From contig JAZSFA010000002.1 in assembly GCA_045531965.1 (NCBI GenBank), positions 1 through 24,021 of the forward strand: 24,021 bases of DNA. The letters run 5' to 3'. Origin of the DNA: CAMEON01 sp045531965. GTDB lineage: Bacteria; Bacillota; Clostridia; Oscillospirales; CAG-272. How positions within the stretch are numbered: the first letter of the stretch is position 1; each line of letters begins with the position of its first letter. Positions 8,005 through 15,008 of the stretch are shown piece by piece. The notes beneath the pieces were generated by a model, which ran no database searches, was not told the origin of the DNA, and worked only from the letters and a program-made list of their open reading frames with translations. The translations under genes and the position numbers were made by a program.

Positions 8005-9798
8005 TTAGGTGTAAGTGATGCGGGTGCGGGAGGGGGCTATGCCGATTTTTTCGAGTTGTGATTCAAAACGGCGGGGGATAGTGATGCTCTTAAGACGGAA
8101 GCCGCAAGATAACGCGTCATAACCAATGCTCGTCACGCTGTCGGGGATGGTGATACTTGTAAGACCGGAGCAGCAAGAAAACGCGCCATAACCAATGCTC
8201 ATCACGCTATTGGGGATAGTCATGCTTGTAAGACCGGAACAGTCATAAAACGCTTGATCACCAATGCTCGTCACGCTGTCGGGGATGGTGATGCTTGTAA
8301 GACTGGTACAGCTGAAAAATGCTTCATCACCAATGCGCGCCACGCTACCATCTGTAGGAATGACACTATTCTTACACCCGGCAATCATTTTTCGGGTTTG
8401 AGTTTCAATGATACAATTTCCATTGCTGTAATATTCTGTATTTCCCGTATCTACCTTCATGCTCGTAAGACCGGAACAGCCAACAAACGCACTATCGATG
8501 TTTGTCACACTGTTTGGGATAGTAATGCTTGTAAGACCTCGGCAGAGAGCGAACGCCGAAAAGCCAATGTCTGTCACACTATTGGGGATGGCGATACTCG
8601 TAAGACTGGGACAGTCATAAAACGCGTACTCACCAATGCTCGTCACGCTACCATCTGTAGGAATGACACTATTCTTACACCCGGCGATCAAGGTTTTTGA
8701 TTTGGTTTCAATGATACAATTCCCGCTGCTGTGATACCGTGTATTTCCCGTGTCTACCTTCATGCTCGTAAGACCGGTACAGCCCAAAAACGCGCCAGAA
8801 TCAATACTTGTCACGCTGTTGGGGATGGTGATACTCGTAAGACCGGAACAGCGATAAAACGCGGAATCACCAATGCTCGTCACGCTGTTAGGGATAGTAA
8901 TGCTTGTAAGACCGGAACACTGAGAAAACTCGCTATCACCAATGCTCGTCACGCTATTGGGGAGGGTGATACTCGTAAGACCGGAGCACTTATAAAACGC
9001 GTACTCACCAATGCTCGTCACGCTGTTGGGGATTTTGATACTTCGAACCGTTTTATTTTCATAAAACGCTTTTTCGCCAATCACTTTGATCACGTCGGGT
9101 ATCACCACGTCGGTTTTGTTGCCCTTATACTTTTTCAGCACGCCTTTTTGGACATCATATTCCGCTTCAAAGGCAATACGTGCTTCCTCGGCTCTTCGTG
9201 CTTCCTCAGCCTTGCGGGCTTCCTCGGCTTTGCGGGCTTCCTCGGCTTTGCGGGCCTCCTCGGCTTTCTTCATAGCCAAAGTATTCTTCATCACGTCCCT
9301 GCCCTGCCGTACATTTGCGGGGATGCTGATATCCAATTGTTCACAGCACGCGAAGGCTTCGTCTCCGATGGCTTTGACCGTAGATGGGATGTTGATTTTT
9401 TCCAAGTCCTTGGCATCGGCAAAAGCGCGTTTGCCGATCTTGAGGAGTCCTTCGGGCAGGGTGACCTCAAAGGCGGCACTGCCTTCAAACGCACCGTCGG
9501 CAATGGATTCCACACAGTCAGGAACGGTCAGGCTTAGCTCGTTTTTGTTTTTCAAACCGAGGATGGCATACTTGCCGTTGTTGTGTGCTTCTACGTTAAA
9601 AGAAGAAAGGCTGTTGGCAAGCGCCGCTTGGGTAGCTTCAATAGTGAGGGACTCGAAGTCAAGGGAAAGATCGGAGACGGCTGGATCGCCGGTGGGCACA
9701 GAGGTTTGAGCCTCTTGCTCGCGGAGATCTTTTCCGCAGTGGGAGCAAAAATTGGCACCGCTGCAGGGTGTGCCGCATTTAGGACAGAAGTTGGGCAT
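8005..9798 (-). CDS. Zinc-ribbon and BspA-type leucine-rich-repeat protein
   Basis: The 597-residue protein has an N-terminal zinc ribbon with two C-x-x-C knuckles (Cys5, Cys8, Cys18, Cys21). Three BspA-type (LRR_5) repeats follow at about 88-165, then a Lys-Ala-Glu-Glu-Ala-Arg helix of five units (178-207), then about twelve more LRR_5 repeats (230-590) of 23 residues such as SITIPNSVTSIGDSAFYRC. Two 39-residue inserts beginning SMKVDTGNT interrupt the second array. BspA repeats are usually in surface adhesins, but there is no signal peptide or anchor here, so this is probably cytoplasmic or exported by an unknown route. An ATG at 9849 is in frame, but the ATG at 9798 has AAAGGAG seven bases upstream while the first has none. 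It is the first gene of the GH127-RCC1 cluster. The function is unknown; repeats suggest protein binding. Confidence 0.88.
   Translation of the reverse strand: MPNFCPKCGTPCSGANFCSHCGKDLREQEAQTSVPTGDPAVSDLSLDFESLTIEATQAALANSLSSFNVEAHNNGKYAILGLKNKNELSLTVPDCVESIADGAFEGSAAFEVTLPEGLLKIGKRAFADAKDLEKINIPSTVKAIGDEAFACCEQLDISIPANVRQGRDVMKNTLAMKKAEEARKAEEARKAEEARKAEEARRAEEARIAFEAEYDVQKGVLKKYKGNKTDVVIPDVIKVIGEKAFYENKTVRSIKIPNSVTSIGEYAFYKCSGLTSITLPNSVTSIGDSEFSQCSGLTSITIPNSVTSIGDSAFYRCSGLTSITIPNSVTSIDSGAFLGCTGLTSMKVDTGNTRYHSSGNCIIETKSKTLIAGCKNSVIPTDGSVTSIGEYAFYDCPSLTSIAIPNSVTDIGFSAFALCRGLTSITIPNSVTNIDSAFVGCSGLTSMKVDTGNTEYYSNGNCIIETQTRKMIAGCKNSVIPTDGSVARIGDEAFFSCTSLTSITIPDSVTSIGDQAFYDCSGLTSMTIPNSVMSIGYGAFSCCSGLTSITIPDSVTSIGYDALSCGFRLKSITIPRRFESQLEKIGIAPSRTRITYT
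8040..9045 (-). repeat. Tandem LRR-coding repeats with a 303-bp duplicated block
   Basis: The DNA consists of units of about 69 bp that code for the 23-residue LRR motif and stay in frame. A larger unit is also duplicated: a stretch of about 42 bases starting at 8341 recurs identically at 8644, 303 bp apart, matching the two non-LRR inserts in the protein. The near-identity at DNA level implies recent duplication or gene conversion and makes the array prone to length changes. Confidence 0.8.
9178..9267 (-). repeat. 18-bp tandem repeat coding KAEEAR x5
   Basis: Five in-frame 18-bp units encode Lys-Ala-Glu-Glu-Ala-Arg, the last ones slightly diverged. The product is a charged single alpha-helix or coiled coil that joins the two LRR blocks of the zinc-ribbon protein. 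Because it is a perfect multiple of three, copy-number change would alter linker length without a frameshift. Confidence 0.85.
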
Positions 9799-9805
9799 AG
9801 GGTGG

Positions 9806-9812
9806 CTCCTTT
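9806..9812 (-). promoter_or_regulatory. Ribosome binding site that fixes the LRR gene start
   Basis: AAAGGAG on the minus strand, seven bases before the ATG at 9798. It argues against the in-frame ATG at 9849, which has no such sequence and would add 17 residues before the zinc ribbon. Confidence 0.8.
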
Positions 9813-9875
9813 CGACATTCATCATATGGTTATTGATCTTTTCGGTCATTTTAAATCAAAGATACATTCTGTTAT

Positions 9876-9904
9876 ATTATAACATATTTTCCTCATATTT
9901 GCAA
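9876..9904 (-). promoter_or_regulatory. Sigma-A promoter of the LRR-GH127-RCC1 cluster
   Basis: On the minus strand TTGCAA (9899-9904) is followed after exactly 17 bp by a consensus TATAAT (9876-9881). Transcription should begin near 9869, giving a leader of about 70 nt before the ATG at 9798. It is divergent from the prmC promoter about 70 bp away. Confidence 0.8.
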
Positions 9905-9974
9905 GTGGTTCGACACAAATTGGAAGGGTCACAGACAACTGTTTGACAAAACGAAAAAATGTTACAAAATACCC

Positions 9975-10003
9975 TTTAAAAACTGATGGAACCATGCTAT
10001 AAT
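9975..10003 (+). promoter_or_regulatory. Extended -10 promoter of prmC-ddl-oxidoreductase
   Basis: TTTAAA (9975-9980), a 17-bp spacer and TATAAT (9998-10003), with the extended -10 TG one base before it. Transcription should begin near 10010, about 23 nt before the ATG. A TTGACA at 9943-9948 upstream could be the -35 of a second, weaker promoter, but no good -10 follows it. Confidence 0.8.
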
Positions 10004-10032
10004 ATAGGCGACGTTGAATAACGAGGTGACAT

Positions 10033-10887
10033 ATGCCTTATTCCTATCAAAGCCTGACCGCCGCACTCACTGATGCAGGCATCCCCTTGGCAGACGCCCG
10101 CGAGGAGGCTTCTCTCTTGCTGACCGCCTTTGGCGGCGCAGATCGGGTCACCCTGCTTTGTGACCGTCAAAAAATTTATGATTCCGACGCGCTCACCGAG
10201 GCTGTGGGGAAGCGACTGCGGCGCTATCCCTTGCAATATATTCTCGGGTCTTGGGCTTTTTTCGGCTGCTCTTTCAAGGTGGACGAGCGGTGTCTGATTC
10301 CCCGCCCCGACACCGAGCTTTTGGTGGAAACCGCCATTCGCTATCTTCCTCACGGGGGCATTTTTGCCGATCTTTGCACGGGTAGCGGATGTGTGGCGAT
10401 CGCGATTCTCAAACACCGTCCGGATCTGACTGCCGTAGCGTTGGAGCTTTTCCCGGAAACGCTTTCACTGGCTTGCGAGAACGCCGAACGAAATGACGTA
10501 GTGGCGCGCTTTGTGCCGCTGCAAGCCGATCTTCTGACAGACGGATTAGAAAAATTATCCGCCTACGCGCCGCTGTCGGGTATCGTATCCAACCCGCCCT
10601 ACATTCCCTGTAAGGTCTGTGATACGCTATCCCCGGAGCTGTTCTACGAGCCACGCGCCGCGCTGGATGGCGGCACAGACGGTCTTCTCTTTTATCGAAA
10701 AATCCTTTCGGATTACGTCTCTTTGTTGACCGCGGACGCGCCGCTCCTTTTGGAAATCGGTTATGATCAGGGCGAGGAACTACTCTCGCTGGGACAAGCT
10801 CATCTCCCGGGTCAGCCGTCAGACATCATCCATGATCTGGGCAATCAACCCCGTGTTGCCGTCTTTGGACACCGCAGGGCAACGTAA
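10033..10887 (+). CDS. prmC: Peptide chain release factor N5-glutamine methyltransferase
   Basis: PrmC methylates the glutamine of the GGQ motif in release factors RF1 and RF2, using S-adenosylmethionine, and so keeps translation termination efficient. The 284 residues match the family's usual length. The helical N-terminal substrate-binding part is followed by LIPRPDTELLVE (88-99), the SAM-binding motif FADLCTGSGC (111-120), the acidic position in ALELF near 137-139, and the catalytic NPPY (187-190). The start is supported by GAGGTG at 10023-10028, four bases before the ATG. In many bacteria prmC is next to prfA; here it instead opens a transcript with ddl and an oxidoreductase, 69 bp before ddl. 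Confidence 0.95.
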   Translation: MPYSYQSLTAALTDAGIPLADAREEASLLLTAFGGADRVTLLCDRQKIYDSDALTEAVGKRLRRYPLQYILGSWAFFGCSFKVDERCLIPRPDTELLVETAIRYLPHGGIFADLCTGSGCVAIAILKHRPDLTAVALELFPETLSLACENAERNDVVARFVPLQADLLTDGLEKLSAYAPLSGIVSNPPYIPCKVCDTLSPELFYEPRAALDGGTDGLLFYRKILSDYVSLLTADAPLLLEIGYDQGEELLSLGQAHLPGQPSDIIHDLGNQPRVAVFGHRRAT

Positions 10888-10956
10888 CGCATACCATGAC
10901 ATAGGCTGATGCATCCCATGAATGCACAGTCAAAATGATTTTTTTACGAGGCAATT

Positions 10957-11994
10957 ATGAAAATTCTTGTATTGGCAGGGGGACTTTCTCCCGAGCGCGA
11001 CGTATCGCTGACGTCGGGCAGTTTGATCGCAGGCGCGCTGGCGCGCAAAGGACACACGGTCTGTATCGCCGATCTATACACAGGACGTTCTGTCCACGGT
11101 GATGCTCCTGTATTTTCAGACAAACCCATTCCTCCCTACACCGTAGGAAAAGACGTTCCCGATCTTGCCGCGCTGATGGCGACAACCGGTCGCGGCGCAA
11201 GGCGAATCGCCCCTGAGATTCCCAATCTTTGGCATGAGGCGGACGTGGTCTTCATCGCCTTACATGGAGACGTTGGCGAGAACGGGCAATTGCAAGCCGC
11301 CTTGGACATGGAAGGCATTCCTTACACAGGCACGGGTTATGCAGGCAGTCTCTTGGCGATGGACAAGGATCTTTCCAAGCAACTTCTGTCCCGCGCAGGG
11401 ATCCCCACCCCGCCTTGGGTCACCTGCAAGTTGTCTGAAGGCACCGAAGCCACGATAGCCAAAATTGAAGCGGAGATTGGCTATCCCTGTGTGATCAAGC
11501 CTTGCTCCTGCGGATCCAGCGTTGGGGTTTCTTTGGTGCCTGACCATCAGGCGCTTGTAGCCGCCCTCAACACAGCCGCTATATATGAAGACACGATCTT
11601 ATCCGAGAAAATGATCCGCGGTCGAGAGTTGACCGTGGGCATCTTGGGAGACACCGTTCTTCCTCCTGTAGAAATCATACCCAAGGCAGGCTTTTATGAT
11701 TATCACAATAAGTATCAGGCAGGATGCACCGAGGAGGTCTGCCCCGCCGAAATCCCCGAGGCAGCTGTCGCAAAGCTAAACGCCCTGACCCAATCCGCCT
11801 TTTCGGTTCTGCGTCTGCACGGTTATGCCCGATTCGATTACATCTTGGACGAAGCCGGCACCCCTTGGTGTCTCGAAGCCAACACCCTTCCCGGCATGAC
11901 GCCTTTGAGTCTCCTGCCCCTGTCCGCCAAGGCGGTGGGCATTGACTACGACACCTTATGCGACACCATGGCTCGTATGGCAGTCAAAAAATAA
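10957..11994 (+). CDS. ddl: D-alanine--D-alanine ligase
   Basis: This ATP-grasp enzyme joins two D-alanines for the peptidoglycan precursor in the cytoplasm. The 345 residues contain the expected landmarks: SPERDVSL near the N terminus, HGDVGENG (103-110), the ATP-binding lysine and Gly-rich loop KPCSCGSSVGV (181-191), the tyrosine-bearing FYDYHNKYQAG (246-256) that is typical of true D-Ala-D-Ala ligases rather than the vancomycin-resistance D-Ala-D-Lac type, RFDY (292-295) and the metal-binding LEANTLPGMT (306-315). An insertion of roughly 40 residues before the HGD motif makes it slightly longer than the E. coli proteins. A GAGG lies seven bases before the ATG. It follows prmC and precedes the oxidoreductase by 35 bp, so the three are probably cotranscribed. 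Specificity for D-Ala as second substrate is inferred from the tyrosine region. Confidence 0.95.
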   Translation: MKILVLAGGLSPERDVSLTSGSLIAGALARKGHTVCIADLYTGRSVHGDAPVFSDKPIPPYTVGKDVPDLAALMATTGRGARRIAPEIPNLWHEADVVFIALHGDVGENGQLQAALDMEGIPYTGTGYAGSLLAMDKDLSKQLLSRAGIPTPPWVTCKLSEGTEATIAKIEAEIGYPCVIKPCSCGSSVGVSLVPDHQALVAALNTAAIYEDTILSEKMIRGRELTVGILGDTVLPPVEIIPKAGFYDYHNKYQAGCTEEVCPAEIPEAAVAKLNALTQSAFSVLRLHGYARFDYILDEAGTPWCLEANTLPGMTPLSLLPLSAKAVGIDYDTLCDTMARMAVKK

Positions 11995-12029
11995 AGTTTT
12001 CTATCTCATAGCAAAAGAAGGACAACATC

Positions 12030-13079
12030 ATGAAAAAGAATCTTTTTGGTTACGCTGTTTTAGGTCTCGGCATCGGCATGGCACACGCGGACGCGGCATA
12101 CGCCTCCGAAAATGCGACCTTGGTCGCCGTTTGCGATATAGATGAAGCGAGACTGGCAAAGGCTGAAAAGAAGTATCCTGACGTCACCCTTTATCGAGAC
12201 TTTGAAGCACTTTTGAAGGATGACAGAGTGGATATCATCAGCATATGTCTCCCCTCTGCCATGCACGCCGATTTTGCCGTCCGCGCCATGGAGGCGGGCA
12301 AGCACGTGCTGGTGGAAAAGCCCTTGGACATCACCCCCGAGCGAGCCGCTCTCATCGTAGAGGCCGCCAAGCGCACGGGGATGACCTGCGGCGTGGTACA
12401 TCAGAACCGCTTCAACGCCAATATGTACCCCATCCGTGAGGCCGTTGGCAGCGGAAAGCTGGGAAAGCTGATCCTCGGTACCTTTGGGGTCAAGTGGTAT
12501 CGTGAGCAATCCTACTACGACAACGGCGGTTGGCGCGGCACCTGGGAGATGGACGGCGGCGGATCCCTCATGAACCAGGCGGTGCATACGGTGGATCTCA
12601 TGCAATGGCTCATGGGTGATGTAGAGTCGGTCACCTCCACCATGGGGATCTACAACCACGACATCAAGACCGAGGACATGACCGCCTCCCTCATCAGATT
12701 CAAAAGTGGCGCGGCGGCCACCTTCGTCAGCACCACCTGCGCTTATCCGGGCATTTCCACCGAGATCATGCTCTACGGCACGGGCGGTTCTGTGGAGGCA
12801 GACGCGGACACCCTGAAGGTCTGGAAAATGAAAAACGCCCCCGACGAGGAGGCGGAGGAGGCCGAGATGCTGTCTCTGTACGGTGGCGGAAATCTATCCG
12901 CGATGACGCGGGAACCACAGCGTAAATTCGGTCATGATCACGTAGTTGAGGACATGATCTGTGCGGTTCGCGACGGCAGAGATCCCGAGGTCACCCCTGC
13001 TGATGCAATCAAGGCTGTCCGCATTGTTTGCGCGGTGTATGAGTCGGCAAGGACGAGGAAGACGGTATATTTCGATTGA
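12030..13079 (+). CDS. Gfo/Idh/MocA-family NAD(P)-dependent oxidoreductase
   Basis: The 349-residue protein has a Rossmann N terminus (AVLGLGIGMAHA, 9-20, a slightly unusual form of the usual G-x-G-x-x-G) and the family's EKP motif (Glu96-Lys97-Pro98), where the lysine contacts substrate and nicotinamide. The C-terminal alpha/beta domain carries GGGSLMNQAVHTVDLMQW (177-193), with His186 as likely catalytic acid/base. These enzymes oxidise or reduce hydroxyl groups on sugars, inositols and similar compounds. The exact substrate cannot be told from sequence. An AAGGAC box precedes the ATG by seven bases. It is the last gene of the prmC-ddl transcript and ends 14 bp before a strong terminator. 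No pathway partner is adjacent; the glycan enzymes elsewhere in the window fit a sugar substrate, but this is inference. Confidence 0.92.
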   Translation: MKKNLFGYAVLGLGIGMAHADAAYASENATLVAVCDIDEARLAKAEKKYPDVTLYRDFEALLKDDRVDIISICLPSAMHADFAVRAMEAGKHVLVEKPLDITPERAALIVEAAKRTGMTCGVVHQNRFNANMYPIREAVGSGKLGKLILGTFGVKWYREQSYYDNGGWRGTWEMDGGGSLMNQAVHTVDLMQWLMGDVESVTSTMGIYNHDIKTEDMTASLIRFKSGAAATFVSTTCAYPGISTEIMLYGTGGSVEADADTLKVWKMKNAPDEEAEEAEMLSLYGGGNLSAMTREPQRKFGHDHVVEDMICAVRDGRDPEVTPADAIKAVRIVCAVYESARTRKTVYFD

Positions 13080-13092
13080 TCCGTATACAAAT

Positions 13093-13124
13093 AAAGGCGG
13101 TACGCCAATGGCGTACCGCCTTTT
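13093..13124. terminator. Bidirectional intrinsic terminator between convergent genes
   Basis: A perfect 14-bp stem (13093-13106 with 13110-13123) closes a 3-base loop and is followed by T residues on the plus strand; the complementary A residues give a U run on the minus strand. It separates the oxidoreductase gene from the converging cis-prenyltransferase-like gene, and marks the left border of the AT-rich block. Confidence 0.92.
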
Positions 13125-13141
13125 CGAATTTTCTACAATGA

Positions 13142-13789
13142 CTATTTCCCGTATTTGGGAACAATATTTTTATATTTTTCTATGATGCTTTCGATTTGCT
13201 CGCATGTCAAGTCTAAAAATTTCTCGTTGACAGTCTCAATGTTAGCATACCCACATTGTAACGGGAGAAAATTGCTTAACCGTGTAGGATTTCCTGCAGT
13301 GCGTATCAAAAGATCCACGTATTGGGGAACAGCAAGAACATCGATGGAAATATGATCATTTTGTTTCAACGCAACATTGACTTCATCAAACGGATTGTAT
13401 CCGATCAAAAAGTTGATCACGGTTCGATGATGTCCTTGAGTTTTTTTCTCCAATTCGCGAGCTATTTGCACCAATTCCCTGTCTTCTACGTTTTCCATTC
13501 CGATACAACGAATCTGTGCATCGACTTTTTCTGCCGTCGCGTATACTTTGTGCTGAAGCATTTCTTTAACTGCGCTCATCACGTCATCAAGATCACTCTT
13601 TTTTCTTTCCAGATTCTCCTTGCTGACAATATAAAAGGTGATCATTTCAAAATCAAACTTCTCAGCATACAAAACTATATTACATATATGATCTGCAAAT
13701 TTTTCGTATGCTTCAACATATGTCATCTGACGCTCCCTCGCCCAGCGACGATTTCCGTCAGGAATAATACCTAAATGTTTAATATACAT
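13142..13789 (-). CDS. Divergent cis-prenyltransferase (UppS-fold) protein
   Basis: The 215-residue protein is a shortened relative of undecaprenyl diphosphate synthase, which builds the C55 lipid carrier from isoprenyl diphosphates. Recognisable family motifs are HLGIIPDGNRRWAR (5-18; Asp11 matches the catalytic Asp26 of E. coli UppS), SKENLER (56-62, in place of the S-E-N-W-x-R-P motif) and DLLIRTAGNPTRLSNFLPLQ (159-178; Arg163 and Ser172 line up with diphosphate-binding residues). Departures are strong: Met is Pro before DGN, the Trp of ENW is Leu, and the metal-binding Glu of A-Y-A-E (Glu213 in E. coli) is Asn183. It lacks the usual C-terminal part. A housekeeping role is therefore unlikely. 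AGGAG lies eight bases before the ATG. It is 41 bp downstream of an unrecognised gene in one probable transcript, beside a divergent abiH. Confidence 0.85.
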   Translation of the reverse strand: MYIKHLGIIPDGNRRWARERQMTYVEAYEKFADHICNIVLYAEKFDFEMITFYIVSKENLERKKSDLDDVMSAVKEMLQHKVYATAEKVDAQIRCIGMENVEDRELVQIARELEKKTQGHHRTVINFLIGYNPFDEVNVALKQNDHISIDVLAVPQYVDLLIRTAGNPTRLSNFLPLQCGYANIETVNEKFLDLTCEQIESIIEKYKNIVPKYGK

Positions 13790-13830
13790 TGAACCAACTC
13801 CTATGATAAATACAGTCTGCTCATTTATCC

Positions 13831-14814
13831 TTATGATTGATAAATTCTGAGTGTAAGTTGCTGAATCTTTTCTTTTCTTTCTTCTATTGTCATATTCGGC
13901 TCAAAAGTAAAGACATCTTGGGACGAGCAGATCTTAGCCGCCTGTATTTCTTTTAAGCTCTCATAAAACGTGGTAGGGTCAGAAATGCTCTTGGGTAGTT
14001 CCACATTATAAACTTGGTTTCCCAGTTGGAGGCGGAATAACAAATTATAGTCTGCTACAACAAAAGGAACAATCTTTTCCTTCAACAGGGCAAACCGACA
14101 GGTGCATTTTACTGTTTCCAAAAAGGTCTGGAGCGCCCTCTTAGCTTCTCCCGTCTCATACTGATTGTCATTCAAACTTTTCTTCGTGTCACTTATCGAG
14201 AAGATGTGGGTAAACTCTGCATTGCCTTTTTTAGAAAACGTTTCGATAGCATCCAAAAATTCTATCTCGTAGGAATCTTTATTTCTAGCTCCCAATATCA
14301 AAGTAGAGGAGTTTTGACAGACAATCACTCTATGGGAAGCACGTTTGATAAACTCTTTTGATAGCTTATAAATATTAGAGTCTTTTTTGTTTAATATTTT
14401 AGCCGTATCCGCTTTTCGGGAATTGTTAAATTCGATCAACCGTTTTTGAGCTTTCTCATAGAGAGATTCGCTATCCGTGTATGGCTCATTCACAATAAAC
14501 AAATTTCCGGGTGCATGCTTATTACGTCTGCTCGGCTTTGAAAAAACAACGATCGGAATTGGTTGCTCTTTATATACTTTTTCTTCAACGAATTCCAGAA
14601 TATGATCATCCCATTTTTCAGCAATCAAAAGTATGATTTTGGGGGAGTTTCCATCTTTCTTCTTGTTTGAATCCATGGCACTTACATCTATTCGTTCCGT
14701 ATCAAACCCCAACGATTCTGCTGCCATCTTTAAAACAAACAATTCATGCTCAAATTTATGAGTTTCAGGATTCTGCTCCCCTATCAGGGCGGTTCCTAAT
14801 TTCAGTTGTTCCAT
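13831..14814 (-). CDS. Unrecognised two-domain protein cotranscribed with UppS-like gene
   Basis: No family was recognised with confidence. The 327-residue protein appears to have two alpha/beta units. Residues 1-110 alternate strands and helices as in TIR-like or flavodoxin-like folds (SPKIILLIAEKWDDHILEF at 57-75, then IPIVVFSKPS at 86-95). Residues 150-290 begin ASHRVIVCQNSSTLILGARN (159-178) and continue EFLDAIETF, then FTHIFSIS. This order recalls phospholipase-D-like or TrmB-type sensor domains, but no H-x-K motif is present. It has no signal peptide or membrane segment. A TTG at 14844 is in frame, but the promoter's start point is near 14842, so the ATG at 14814, with GGGGG about six bases upstream, is the better start. 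The AT-rich DNA, the UppS-like partner and the divergent abiH suggest an accessory, possibly defence-related role; this is inference. Confidence 0.75.
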   Translation of the reverse strand: MEQLKLGTALIGEQNPETHKFEHELFVLKMAAESLGFDTERIDVSAMDSNKKKDGNSPKIILLIAEKWDDHILEFVEEKVYKEQPIPIVVFSKPSRRNKHAPGNLFIVNEPYTDSESLYEKAQKRLIEFNNSRKADTAKILNKKDSNIYKLSKEFIKRASHRVIVCQNSSTLILGARNKDSYEIEFLDAIETFSKKGNAEFTHIFSISDTKKSLNDNQYETGEAKRALQTFLETVKCTCRFALLKEKIVPFVVADYNLLFRLQLGNQVYNVELPKSISDPTTFYESLKEIQAAKICSSQDVFTFEPNMTIEERKEKIQQLTLRIYQS

Positions 14815-14848
14815 AAATATGCCCCCACACGTGATGATATACAAAATA

Positions 14849-14877
14849 ATTATAGCATAGTCTCAAGCAAAAATCAA
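14849..14877 (-). promoter_or_regulatory. Promoter of the two-gene UppS-like operon
   Basis: On the minus strand TTGATT (14872-14877), a 17-bp spacer and TATAAT (14849-14854) preceded by the extended -10 TG. The start point would be near 14842, which rules out the in-frame TTG codon at 14844 as translation start. Confidence 0.82.
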
Positions 14878-14947
14878 TATCTTTTATAAGAATTATGACG
14901 AATCTTGCCACAAATTACACAACAATCAGCAAGAATTAAGTCATATC

Positions 14948-14976
14948 TTGACAAAAAATCACAAATGGGGTATAAT
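14948..14976 (+). promoter_or_regulatory. Perfect consensus sigma-A promoter of abiH
   Basis: TTGACA (14948-14953), exactly 17 bp, TATAAT (14971-14976). Both hexamers are perfect. The start point falls near 14983, so the in-frame ATG at 14982 cannot be the start and translation must begin at 15009. The divergent promoter of the UppS-like operon is about 70 bp away. Confidence 0.9.
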
Positions 14977-15008
14977 GCAAGATGAAGTACGTAAAATGGG
15001 GGGATGTT

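Noticed and set aside
8130..9050. Regularly spaced repeated DNA resembling a CRISPR array
   Set aside because: The repeats are 69-bp in-frame units of a leucine-rich-repeat protein; the variable parts code for LRR residues, and there is no palindromic direct repeat or cas gene.
12060..12659. Minus-strand open frame (199 codons) inside the oxidoreductase gene
   Set aside because: It is fully antisense to a well-supported Gfo/Idh/MocA gene, with no RBS and no recognisable product.
13142..13789. Housekeeping uppS
   Set aside because: It lacks the metal-binding Glu and the ENW tryptophan, is short, and is not beside cdsA, frr or dxr as uppS usually is.
14982..15008. N-terminal extension of AbiH (ATG at 14982)
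   Set aside because: The consensus promoter places the transcription start at about 14983, so that codon is not in the mRNA; GGGGGG before the ATG at 15009 decides the start.
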